NCBI GenBank assembly: GCA_026686845.1
Contig: JAIVEN010000007.1
Span: 39,429,001 to 39,493,000 of the forward strand
Length of the DNA stretch: 64,000 nt
Direction: 5' to 3'
Source: Adenanthera pavonina
Lineage: Eukaryota; Streptophyta; Magnoliopsida; Fabales; Fabaceae
Below are positions 35,346 to 47,591 of this stretch, piece after piece. The notes under the pieces were generated by a model. It did not search any database and was not told where the DNA came from. It saw only the letters and a program-made list of their open reading frames with translations. The stretch's first letter is position 1, and every line of letters begins with the position of its first letter. Position numbers and translations under genes: made by a program.

Positions 35346-38150
35346 TCAGCGAGGATCTACTCCACTAACTGTAACCTCATTCATAGATTGTTGCGACGAT
35401 TCTTGAGCAGACTGAGATGAAGCCCATGGATTTTCATTTGTCTGATCTGATGATCCTTGCTTTGGAACACAAAATGCTGGTCGTGAGGGTGCAGGGGATG
35501 TTACAGTGAAACTGTTGAGCATCATAACGATGTCTGACATTGCAGGTCTATCATTTGCGGCATCATGCACACATAATAACCCAATATAGATGCATTTCAA
35601 AGCTTCATATCTTGGTCACTGGTCAACTATTGCTGGATCCATAATCTTCAATGCTGTTCCATCATACCAATGTTGCCATGCCTGTGTCAATTTCATCATT
35701 CTTGAGAAACTAGTCCATTCATAATCACACACATATATATACACAGATTTGAAGAATCAATAGAATTTCAAAATTTCCAATACTTACATAACCTTGAAGA
35801 TTTATTGAGTTGCGGAAGCAAGAGTTCTTTTGACCTGCTAATATTTCTAAAACTAAAATAGCAAAGCTATACACATGTGACTTAGTAGAGAATTTTCCAC
35901 TCTTCACACACTTTGGTGCCATATATCCACTTCATGAACCAAAAATAATGAGGAAGAAAAAAAAGTAAGTTGTCTGTAAAGAATCAGAATTAAAAAGGAA
36001 ATTGTATACTTACTAAGTGTCAGCAATTTGATTAGTGTTGACATAAGTCATGCTACTAGGAAACAATCTTGCCAAACCAAAATTTGAGATTTTTGGACTC
36101 ATTTGTTCATCCAAAAATATGTTGCTTGCTTTCAAATTGCGATAAACAATTCTAAGTTGACAATCTTCATGCAGATAAAGTGGTCCTTGAGCAATTCCAA
36201 CAATGATCTTATATCTCCTTTCCCATTCTAACTCATTTTTTTTATTTTCATCTATATGAAAATGGTTTGAGGTCCATATGTAATTGTTAAAAACAAGAGA
36301 AAGTTCATAAAGTTGTACACAACGAACTGTGATACGCACCAAATAGAATTTTGTCCAAGCTACCATTAGGCAGGTATTCATAGACAAGAAGCTTCTCTTC
36401 ATCTTCCAGGCAGAAGCCCAATAATTTAACCAAATTCTTGTGAAGCAATCTAACAACCAGCATCACCTCCGTTTTCAGTTCAGCAAGACCTTGCCCTGAG
36501 GAATTTGAAAGCCTTTTAACGGCTATTTTCCTTCCATCTGGTAGTTTACCCTGAAGTTATGGATGAGCAGCTTCAATATATATTACTTATAAATTGTTAT
36601 GTGGATCAATAGATCAGTTACAATGAGCTATTTTGTACCTCGTAGACTGGACCAAAACCTCCTTGTCCAATTTTATTTGCAGATGAGAAATTTTTTGTGG
36701 CTAATTTAAGTGATCTTAAACTTATCAAAAGAGAAGCAAAGCTTCTCTCATCTTGATTGTGAAAATCATCTGTCAAAAAACTTTTTTATACGGTGATTTC
36801 AAATTAGAATCAATTATTTAAATCCTGCTGAAATATTTACACAAAAGCATATCTTGATTGTATGCTGATAGAAAATTCAAGATATGATTTTCAACTATGT
36901 AAATAATAAGAATTATCAATTACCGGATCTTTTTTCACTTGACTTCCTCCATAATAAGCAACCACTGACAATAGTGATCATTATTGAAGCTGCAGCTGCA
37001 GGAACGACCGCAATAGCAATTTTTCTTGAAGATTTTTCTTTTCCTGCAGGCATGACAAGAATAGGATTTTGTCTATTTTAAAAAAAGGCAAGTGCAACTT
37101 TTATAATGCAAAAGAATCAGCTTAATAGAATTAAACAACCAATCTTCAAGACTGATACACTGGGAATATCTATAAGATACTACCAGTGCTTATTGATGAC
37201 CTCTGCTTTAAGTACTGGAAAACTAGCATGGCTAAAAAAGGTGCTTCAATAAGATGACTGTTTATCAAGCAATAATTCTGCAGTCTCTACAAGAAACAAG
37301 GCTGTTCTGTTTAACGTATCATGTTATGCTTAATGCTCTTTAGAAAATATTTCTTAAATCGTTATGATTATGAACAGCATGACTGTGACAATTTGGAGAT
37401 GATATATTATCCTAACAAAAAAAAAGGTTTTCTGTGTAGTCTAATGTACAAGAAAATTAAGCATTCACACATCAAGATTGAGACAGCATAAAGCTAAATA
37501 TTACCAGAATGGCTTGTTGCATTGGTTCTTTCAGTAATATTTGGATTTCTTTCAAACAACTGAGGAGATGGAGATGGAGGAGAAGCTAATTCTGTAGGTG
37601 GGGATGGCGGTGGCGAAAGAAGGAATTTGCAATTTTCGTATCGAAGATTGCAACCCAAGGATATAATTCGTGCACCCACTTTTCCACTACAGCAACCTGG
37701 AATTTTACTTGCTAGATTTTGTAGGCAAGTCAAGCAGCTACTTTCTACTGAGTCTCTTATGCACTGTGCCATAGCATTTATCTTCACAGTATCTGTGAAG
37801 TCAGTGCTCCCAGTGGCTAGTTTGGAAGAACTTGAAGCCGCTTCTGATGTAAGGTTTTTCAGCAAGTTTGCCACCAGTTGATTGTAACGAGCTGGATCAC
37901 TTGCATTGTTCACATTATAAATCCATAAGGGAAGCTTGCTTCTGGTTGGGACAGAGTTTCCTGATCTCTGTTGCTGCAGTCTTAGCACATGCCTCACAAT
38001 TTGGTTTAGAGGCATCATCTCTGCACTGTAAGTGGCCATAAACCACGTTCGGATTCTGACCCACTGAAACATTTGAAAAACCGTTTAGAGAAGAAACATT
38101 AGAAACTTGGAAGGAAAGGGTGAGGTTTAAATTTCAGTCATACTTAGTTC
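35346..38150 (-). pseudogene. Cysteine-rich receptor-like kinase (CRK) pseudogene
   Basis: DUF26 receptor kinase with preserved exon order but several disabling changes. The first DUF26 is cut short: CRDDASKPNCEACAKTAATEIRKLCPNQK is followed by loss of about 30 residues and a frame change into IYNVNNASDP. The second DUF26 (CIRDSVESSCLTC) is complete, to 37505. Then come a transmembrane exon (37043-36924, IAIAVVPAAAASIMITIVSG) and kinase exons 36769-36639 (GQGGFGPVY), 36550-36341 (IAVKRLS), 36251-36014, 35929-35788 and 35681-35346, whose splice phases still fit. Catalytic motifs are altered: HRDLKASN is YRNLKASN, DFG is NFG, APE is APK. An in-frame TGA at 35616-35618 stands where Cys is usual. 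No signal-peptide exon found. Confidence 0.85.
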
Positions 38151-38299
38151 CATATGTATAACTGCAGACAGTATTACAGTCGGGCCACGGAAAAACATCA
38201 CCTTATACTTTTGTGTGAGCGTAAAAATTAAAAACAGATAAAAGGAGGATAAGGTGCTGAGAATTTAAGGCAAAAGTTGCCATTATATGAATTGGAAAC

Positions 38300-38873
38300 T
38301 ATAAGTACCTGTTTGGTTTTTCAGTCAATCAAAAAATGAGTTTTGGTATAATTGATTTTATAATATAGTTATAATAAAAATTAGTTTTGGACTAACATGT
38401 TTATATTTAGATAATTTATTTAAAAATTGATTTTGATAAAACTCATAATTTTTTTTCAAATTGATCTTAAATTTTATACCATGATTAATTTAATTTACTT
38501 GAACTAAAATTTAATTTATATTTATTTAATTAAAAATATAATATATCTAGTATAACATTTTCTTCTAAGTTATAGTTCATAAAGATTAAAATTTTGGATA
38601 TTAAATAAAAGAAACTTTACAAAAATTTTATTTTTTTTATTTTTTTATTTTATTTCATTTTTATTAGTCTATTTTTATCTGACTTTATTTTAATTGATAC
38701 ATAACTAATATTCAACCACAGTTGTTTCAAGCTGTTTTGATAAAAAATAAGTTTTCAATCCCAACTACTTTTTAAACATAGAATTGATATGATAATCAAA
38801 TATGTAATTTTCATTATAAAATTGGTTTTGGACTCAAACTTGGTTCTAAAAGCATATCTAAACCGGCCATAAA
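38300..38873. mobile_element. Possible MITE (PIF/Harbinger- or hAT-like)
   Basis: About 570 bp whose left part (GTTTGGTTTTTCAGTC, GAGTTTTGGTATAATTGATT) and right part (rc: GCCGGTTTAGATATGC, GAGTCCAAAACCAATTTT) are imperfect inverted copies beginning with the GGYYTGTTTGG-like start common in plant MITEs. The interior is AT-rich and non-coding. The target duplication was not resolved. Confidence 0.4.
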
Positions 38874-41246
38874 TGTTAAGCAGACGAGCTAATACAAGCA
38901 GAGTTACAAATTTTGGGGTTAGTTCCCTGCGAGGCTGCGACCTTCAAAGGGAATATAGCACTACAGTTTCATTTTGAGCAACAAAAGTCAAAATCAATTT
39001 CACACCTAGAATGTATGGCTCGTTCAGATAATTAGTTTTTTACAGTTTAGTTTGACTTGTGAATCCATATAGCTCCAATGATCAAATCCAGAAACTCGTG
39101 TCAAACAAAAGGAAAAGACAAACCTAGATGTCACCACACAATGGTTGAGAAATTAGACCAGCAATATTTTAGCTGCAGTTATTTATACAATCGGCCCCTA
39201 ATATGTGCATTCGGCCAGCAGACAGTGATTTCAAATTTGTAATCGACAATAATTTTTTTATTGGGACAACTACGGATATTTTCTTTTTGTTAAGATGGTA
39301 ACTTACTATTGGTGGGATTTGATGTCGCAGCCTTCCTTTACTCTGGAAGTAGATATGCCATTAGGCTATGGACACAACGATTTCAAATGAGAAGGATTCA
39401 GATTATCATTCGGATGTCAATAAAGTCTTTCTTCCGTATAAAGTTTGAATTTTCAGTTGTATTACTATTAACCACTCAAAAGACTTCAGCATGAGCACAA
39501 GTACTCCAACAACGAATGCCATGTAATATTCTATAGGTTTTAACAACCAAAGCTTTGTTGACAACTCTGCAAAAGTAGGATTGGAATACTTCATCTTATT
39601 GTTCTACGTACGCGTATGAATGGCGTTAATTGGTCAATACAAAAAAAAAACTGAAAAAAGGGGTATTCAATAGGACACGGCGTTGTATTATATATATACC
39701 TTTCCAAATACTGGAATTAAAGAAAGCAGGTACAGAGAGACAAGGTCTATAATGAAAGGAACGGTGAAATATAACGGGTAAAAGCTAAAATGGTGGAATC
39801 ATTAATGCAACGCTACTTGGAAAATTATATAGGGTCGGCCCTCCCTCTCTAGGCTGGCACTTAAAATACATATATATATATATAAATAGTTTATATGAGT
39901 TGGGCACTAGCCACTCATATTTGAATAACCATCAACAAGAATTCCATATCAGATAGTAGTAGGATTTAAACTTATATCTTTGTGTAACATAAAATGTATC
40001 CTTACCAATTAAACCAATCTGCTTGATTTGGTTCCATATATGCTTCTTAGAAAATGTCATGGGTTCTATTTTTTTTTTTTTTTGGTTCTGATTCTTTGAC
40101 AATCTTCCATTTTACTCCTTTTTAAAGGTATGATGACATTCAAATAATCAATCTTGGTAAGGGATAGTTGGCTTCGTCAATAAAGGAAAGTTTTTAATCA
40201 TTTTAAATAATACAAATCACTCACAAATTAGGTGATAATGATCTTGATATGCTTTAAAGTTAACAAAATAAATTCTTGAGTGAATAACTTTGCTATAATC
40301 AAAACTGAAATATTAGAATCTTGTGAGAAACCTTGAGACTGATTATTATAGTTGAGAATGAGAGCTGTCAACGTTTTCTGCTTTTTTGACATGAGAATTG
40401 AACTTGATAATTAATTTACATGCCTTCTTCTTCCTATAATGAGTAGTATAATATTATTACTACGAACCCAAGAATATCAAATGGGTCCTGACTGTAGTGT
40501 ATATTTTAGGTTGTTTTTCACGGCACCTAAACACAAAGTAAGGCAAGATTATGGGTGTAAACATGAATTTATGTAAACAAGAATTTTATTTAAATGAGCA
40601 TCAAAAAACAAGATTATTGATATTGAAGCACCATCAACCCAAATAATAAAAGATAACTCTTTTAACGTTATTTGTTTATTTACAAAATTAGAACTCATGG
40701 CCATTTAAGATATAGTGAGTTCCTCCCATTTAATATTATCCACAGTTGGTCATAAAAAACAATTTATAATACGTTAATTTCTTATCTTATCCCAGAGAAA
40801 AATGATGAAGTGTTGTTGGTCAATTTCTCATGCCAGAAAAAAATCACAAAGCTTTCTTCGAGTAACTCTCGAGTGGTCTCACGTGCTAGTAATGCGTCCA
40901 CACGCAGGGTCAGAAAAAAGATTCCGAGATCACGCTGGCTGAACTAACAGCTATATTGTTGAAACTGTAAGCAAGTTCTAAAAAAACAGTAAGGTTAAGT
41001 ACAATTAAAGCATTTCCACATGGTTTCTTATTCTTGTTCGCTATCTTTCTTTTTCCTGGTTTCTCTAAGTCTTCAGTAAGTTTAAACTTTACTTTTATCT
41101 GTAAAAATAGAAATTTTAGATTGATGATGCTCTTACAACCATCCCTTAAGTCTTGACAATCCTCGTCAACACTAGTTCCGTTCCTCATTAATGATGACAC
41201 TTAACCTGCGAATGTAGAAAAAATGGTTGATGAAGATGTACTCCTG
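38874..41246. other. Intergenic DNA
   Basis: AT-rich, with a possible SINE at 39870-40035 and no supported gene. The part next to 41246 probably includes the 3' UTR of the DUF604 gene; a 96-codon open frame there (41200-40910) has no family similarity. Confidence 0.4.
39870..40035 (-). mobile_element. Possible tRNA-derived SINE
   Basis: On the minus strand, TGGTTTAATTGGTAAGG (A-box-like) is followed about 30 nt later by AAGTTTAAATCCT (B-box-like), with the 3' side ending in a TA-rich tail. Spacing and order fit a Pol III promoter. No clear target duplication was identified, so this is tentative. Confidence 0.4.
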
Positions 41247-42899
41247 TCAGTGCATATGAATCAATTCTTCGTCTTTACAGTCTCTGATTGCAATTTCCAT
41301 AACGTCTCGAGGACTCGAGCGCAAGACATCACAACATTGCCTTCTAGGAGTCTGCAACTGAATACCAAACATCAAAAATTAAAACTCTGTCCAAGTCATC
41401 GTCGTTGTAGCCCTGAAATAATAGTATTGTGTGATATAGAATACCTGTTTGACGTCAAGGTGGAGTCTATTCGTGAAAACTTTGATCTTTTCTAGTTTCC
41501 TGGGCGATGCTGCGTCATATGAGCAGTTTTGAAAGAATTTCTTATACTTGGTAATGATGCTACTACCATCTTTACCAGACGACACACTGTCAAAGTAGAA
41601 AATGGTGGGTCTTCTACATGGATCAGGGTGAAGTTCTCTGGTATTGAAAGTATATACTCCTGACAAAGCATTTCCCTTCTTCCACTGCCTGAACGTTGGT
41701 TGCACGTTCAGAGCATCTGGCAGAAACATGTGGTTCGGGAACACCTGAACAGCATAGCCCCATGACACTGAAATTGTCCATGAAAACCATCTGTCATAAC
41801 AAACGGTCTGTTGTAACATCCTCTGGGAATCAACATTCACGGCCCTAAATAAATGTTGCAGAGCTTGTTTTCTCGTCATGTTGGGAAAGATTGGATCTGT
41901 GTGATTCAAATGATGTAGGGATAACAACGGAGTCACTGGATGTGCAGCCAACAGACCAAAGAGATTTCCCCGCAAATCAACCTGATTCAGTTCCATTCAC
42001 AAAATGGAAAACAGAGGATTCACGAGAGGATATAAGGTGGATTTGTGGGGAAGTGAAGTTACTTAGTCGGGTTCTATAATAAAATCACGAGTGAAATAAA
42101 ATTTTACTTTCAAAATTTTCAATTGGATTCGTACCTGATGAAAGCCAGGCTCCACTGTTAAGCCGACGCCCAGCTCTGTAATGCAAGAGAAGACCCTCTC
42201 ATCACTTCCATAGAGATGGGGATATCTTTCTATACAAGAATCAAAAACCTTGGCTAAAACATTCGCTAGAGAAGAACTGATAACGAAGCCTGCTCCACCA
42301 AAAGCCATTCCAAAACCATGCAAACGGTTCTGTTCATAAATCTCTGAGTGTGTGCCGAGATAGTACCGAAGCCGATGGTCGTATTTCGAAAGAGTCCTGA
42401 CCAGATTCTCCGGAAAGAAAACTGTGTCATCGTCCCCAAACACATACCACCTCACATCAGAATGATTCAGAGCCACAGTCTCTGCAACAACCCGCGCCAC
42501 TCGAATTGCTGATCGGAGACCACCCCTGTAAGTGTAGCGAAAACGCGAAGTATCTTGTGAGACGCAGAGAGGAGGGAGAGAAGTGTCGTTTCTGACATGG
42601 GATTCGAGAGGAGGAAGGCTATCAACGAACACACACCCTCTCGTATGACCAGGTTTCCACCATAGCTTGACATTGTCCTTCTGCTCCGACCATGAACCCA
42701 TGGATGCAGCGAGACCAAAAACGACATGATCGAGAGTGGTGGGTGCCGACACATATTGCGATGAGGAATGCACATTGACTAGATCACAAGTGCGTAGAAG
42801 TAGTACCGATACGAGGAGAAAAACAGCACAAAATAAAAAGGAGACTGTTATGAGGCTGATCGGAGATTTGGGGTCGGTGGGACCGTGAAAAACCCTCAT
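41247..42899 (-). CDS. DUF604 Fringe-related glycosyltransferase (GT31-like)
   Basis: Golgi type II membrane protein of the plant DUF604 family, related to Fringe beta-1,3-glycosyltransferases. Three exons, 42899-42135, 41981-41445 and 41351-41247, join in frame to 468 aa. Order: cytosolic tail, signal anchor at about 14-35 (ISLITVSFLFCAVFLLVSVLLL), then the catalytic region: WWKP (about 80), WYVFGDDDTVFFPENLVRTL with the metal-binding DDD, YYLG, GGAGFVIS, and the family-specific HPVTPLLSLHHL and RRQCCDVL...CKDEELI at the C-terminus. The start chosen gives one membrane anchor. The frame stays open for 69 codons further (ATG at 43106) and would add a second hydrophobic segment; family length favours the shorter form. 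The substrate is unknown. Confidence 0.92.
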
Positions 42900-45800
42900 A
42901 TTGATATTAACGAGGGAAAGGGAATGAAATTGTGCAGAGGTTTGTTGTTTCTGGTACATTAACAAGGTGGTGCTATTTGTAAGAAAGAGCAACCCAATTA
43001 GAACTGTATGTATAATTAAACAAAACACTTCCGGGATCCCGGGCTTACGCAAAATACAAAATTTGTAAGTTAGTGATATCTCATTGTGCATTACGGAGAA
43101 CGGCAAGAGATTCTGCTACTTGCTGACGGTAGTAGTATGGCGGGGAAAAGTCAAGTCAATCACTTTAAAGTGATTACTTAGAGGGAAAGAGAGGATGAGA
43201 GGATGAAGATATAATATATATATATATATATATGGATCTCCTGCGTCTATAAAAATAAATGTATAATAATGTATTTAAAAAGTATTATATAAAAAAGAGA
43301 TAATAAATGTAAAAATAGAATATGAATTCCATATATAATCATGTTCTTTTGTTTTTTTCTCCTCAAATACATGAATAGCAAAGAGCAAGAAGTCAATTTA
43401 GGATAGCACTGCTCCACAATATAATTATAACGTAAATAATTTAGTATATAGAAATAAATGACAGCATTTACTAGTTAAAAGTAAATACTCTCTTTGTTCA
43501 CTTCATTTTGATTGTCATTTTAGAAAATTTTAAAAATTTTAATTTGACTGATATTTTATATTCATAATGAAAAATAATTTATTTTTTAAATCTTACCCTT
43601 AAGCAATTTACATTACTAATGCATCACCTTCACCCGCTTAGATGCTATTCGACCAAGTCCGACGAGTCATGGTCGAGTTTAATGAAGTTTGCGCTAGTGC
43701 TGAATTTATGGGCAAGCGAACTCAGGCTTCTTCTGTATACGGAATCGAAATGAAAGGGGGAATGATTTTTTTATATATGAAATCTCATACATATTTTTAG
43801 ATAAAAAAATTAATAATAAATTGTTGTTAAATAAAGATTGCAGAAATATAATAGATATTATACACTTCTATTTTTGGTGCCATGAAATGAGATTCCTTTT
43901 CTTTCATTTGTACCAAGGAGCGCTTCAATATTTTAGGCAGAAACTTGAACTTACTGAGTCAATGGTGTTGACTCGTGAGTTTGATAGTACTGATAACTTT
44001 TACATTATTTGATCTTTTTTATTAATTTTTGTGGATTTTATGAATTATTTATAATTTATAATAAAAAGGAAAAGCACTTGAATTGTTGAGGGAGAAAAAA
44101 ATTAGTTGTGGGATAAATATAAACAAAATTTCATTTTAATGTTGAATTACTAAAATATGTTAGTTTAGACTGCGGGCATTGTATTGTTTCAAATTTCAAT
44201 TATTTGGATTTAAAATATTACTCAATCTCAAATAAACTCATTGCGTTGATGAAAGCTAGAATGATTGAAAGCATTGAAAAAAATTAATACAAGGTCAAAG
44301 AAAAAAGGCAAAAATATAATTTTATCATTAATAATAAATTTAAAAACATTGTTATAAGTGCAATATCCGAAAGATGAAATTATAATTTTACTAAATACTA
44401 AGAAGATAACATTTTATGATTTGTTAAATAAGATTCAAATTTTAAATGCTTAATTATAATTATAATTTAAATAAATTATAAATTTTTAACAGTATTTTTT
44501 TGTAATAATTTATAACATTATGCAAATATGACTGATAGCCAACCATCCATCATTTTGACTTTAATTAAATTACTCCATTGTGATTGGCTTAAGGTTATGA
44601 CTGTGTGATTTGTCAAATTTGACTATTGTAAAAGAGTTACATTATTCTTGAATGGAGAAGAAGAGAAGCCGGAAGCGAATCCCCTGGTCACAGGGCCTCC
44701 TAACAAAAGATTGTTCTGTTCATCCTTTTTTTTTTTTTCATGTGTGTGTTGTTTTTCAATAGAGAGCAGGGGATCCGTTTTGCTTAAATTGAAGAAGACT
44801 CTCCTTTCCTCCGTGGAGTTCTATGGGAGATAGATGGCTTTAAGTTGAAGAAGACTCTCCTTTCCTCCATTTGCATAGAGGGGAAGAGAGAAAGAAAACT
44901 TGAAAACTCCATAGAGAAACTTGGTGTGGGGAAGTCATTTTCATCATCCAAAATCACCTCCAACCACTAAATCTCTTCATAAAGTGATCTCCATTTTAAG
45001 AGTTACATTTCAATGGTTTTAAAACCTTGACAAGAAGAGATTGGAGAAGGCAAATTAGGGAAGGAAGCAAAGAATCAAGGAAAGATTGGCAAAAGAAGAA
45101 AGATACAACGTTTCTCTACTTTTCTATGTGATTCTTATGGAATTAGAATTGAGAAAACCATACCCTAGGCAAGAGGTAGGTTTCTTGCAAAGTGAATCAT
45201 ATGCAGGGTTGTTTTCTAGCAAAGCACCTAAAGAACCTGTATATGTTTCTCCTAAATATTTGTCCAAAGAATTTGTATATGATTCACTTTAGCATTTGTT
45301 ATTATCTTATTCAAAACCAATGTGAAACAGGAAATAACAAATCTGACTTCAACAAACTTTCCAGGGAGCAATGTTTATATTATTATTATTATTATTTAAA
45401 GGCCATAAAGCAATGCATATGCTGCATACTGATAGGCACTATATATATATATATAATGACTGTAAAAAAATGCTTATGGTTTCTCCAGGAGTTGCTGAAA
45501 GATTGATGATATCTGCAGTCCTTGTGGATCATGGCTTCACTGTCAAGAACATAGCCGTAGTTGCCTTGAATTCTTTTATCACAAGTTGTATATATGTGAT
45601 GCAAAGGTCCAGCAACTCGGACAGCCTCACCTTTGTTCAATAAAATTCATGATATTTCTGAAATGATGAAAGAGTATTTAAACCTACATATAATTAATGA
45701 ACAATAAAATCAGCATGTTGACCAACCGCACAAATATTTGCTATCTTTAGTTCTAATTTTTATAAATAAAAAAATATATTGCCTAATTCATTTAACACCT

Positions 45801-47591
45801 AGTTTTTTGTTTTCCAAAAACTTTATTTGCTCGATCAATTTAATCTTTTGACTGGGAACAAAGTGAATTGGCATTAATAGGATTGCACAAAAATTGGACT
45901 CAAACGGAATTGACCACTAAATTCTGACCTGACCATTGTGTAAAATCATAAGTCAATGTTAATTTAAAAAGTAAAATGTATCATCTCGTGCATGGACAGA
46001 CCCACGAATATGAGTTTAGTGATGCAAAAAAAAAACAAAAGATTTCACAATTATTATTTAACAATATTTTAACTCTCTTCTTTTTAACGCTTTTCAACGT
46101 TACCCACTTTTAAATTTGTTATCTCTCTCCAACATTTTAAAATCTTTAAATATTTTTTTAATGGCATGATAATTTAAACTTTCCAATTTTATCATATGTC
46201 CTCGGGACATGATTATTTAAACTTTAATAGCTACTCACCCTATTCTACTTTTATCATTTGAGTTAGTTCAAAGTTGAATACATTAAAAAAAACATAACTA
46301 AATATGGGCTTCATATATTACACAAAATCTAAGGTGTGTGCTCTTTATATATATATATATATATTGATTATAAAATTAAAATTGTTAAATAAAAATATAT
46401 TAAATTTTTAAGTAATTTTTGTTACTGTTCAAGAATAATTAAAAATACACCATCTACTTTCTTTTTTATTCACAAATTATATATATATATATTTTTAATG
46501 ATCAATATTGTTCACTTATTATAAAAAGACAAATTTATAATAAAATTAAAGTTATTTTTTAATAGTTTGACTATTATATTGATAAAAATACAGTATTTTT
46601 AATTAAATTAAATTAAATTTTTTATAATTTATTTTATAATTGAATTATTTGTAATTCACTTCTCAATTTATATTCACAGGTAAATTATAAATAATTTATT
46701 TATAAATAAAACTATTAATATATTTTATTTAATTAAAAATTAAGGAATATGATGACAATATGTTTTTATAATTATAAGAGAAAAGGATAAATTAGGAACC
46801 CATAATTAAAATATTTCACATGCCGGACCCCCACTTAGGCATAGGCATGCAGTTTATCCCAGTTGGTATGCACAAGTAGGGATCTGTATGGGAAATGCTT
46901 TTCTTATGGGTCTTGATTTGTGTTTTGCCCTAATTATAATATACGCTTTTTCTGTGTTAAATTAATTATATTTGTTCTAATATTATTGTACTTTTGTAAT
47001 GTTTGTTTTTTTGCCTCTATTTTATAATTCTGAATTTTCATTATGATATTAATTTAATAAATATTTCAAATTTTAATTTTATAAATTATTAGTATTCATA
47101 AATTTTTGGTTCACCTGTTTTTCTTTTGATTCCGTCCCTGCTCCAAGGAAAAAGGTTTTCTATATAAATGCAATTGGAATCTTTTCAAAAGCCACATGAT
47201 GGTTCATTCTTGTTTGTTGCCTCCTACTTTTCCTACGTACAAATGAATGCAATTACTTCTTCTGCATTGTTTCAAATGTAGCCCCTTCAACTCATTGCAT
47301 CTTTGTTTTCGTCTAAAGACTAGAGCTCTGATTGATCTGTTAAAATTTCCAAGAGATCCGTATCTCCCAGGAGTCGAGTTATGAATTAATTATATAGCTG
47401 AACTGAAATCTTTCAAACGTTCATAACTCATATAATAAGATGAACAATTCTTATGCGGTGAAAAAATTGCGAACAAAACAAGGTACTAAAAATGTGCAGT
47501 GGTGTTGGCCAAAAGAAAATGTCCAGTGGCTACCTTATCAGTCAGAACCAAATCTAGCAGGGAAGGAAATGAACGATTGCAAATAATGTGC
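42900..47591. other. Intergenic DNA, promoter of the DUF604 gene at left
   Basis: Largely AT-rich, with T runs. A MITE-end-like start (ACTCTCTTTGTTCACTTC at about 43489) is seen without a matching right end. 44640-45640 is less AT-rich. In it, the minus-strand frame at 45640-45392 (VAGPLHHIYTTCDKRIQGNYGYVLDSEA...) reads like protein but was not recognised; it could be a gene relic. No gene supported. Confidence 0.4.
44789..44868. repeat. 24-bp direct repeat, spacing 56 bp
   Basis: TTGAAGAAGACTCTCC followed by TTTCCTCC occurs at 44789 and again at 44845, exact in both copies. Confidence 0.8.

Noticed and set aside
43489..43560. Stowaway-like left end ACTCTCTTTGTTCACTTC
   Set aside because: No matching inverted right end with TA flank was found within a reasonable distance.
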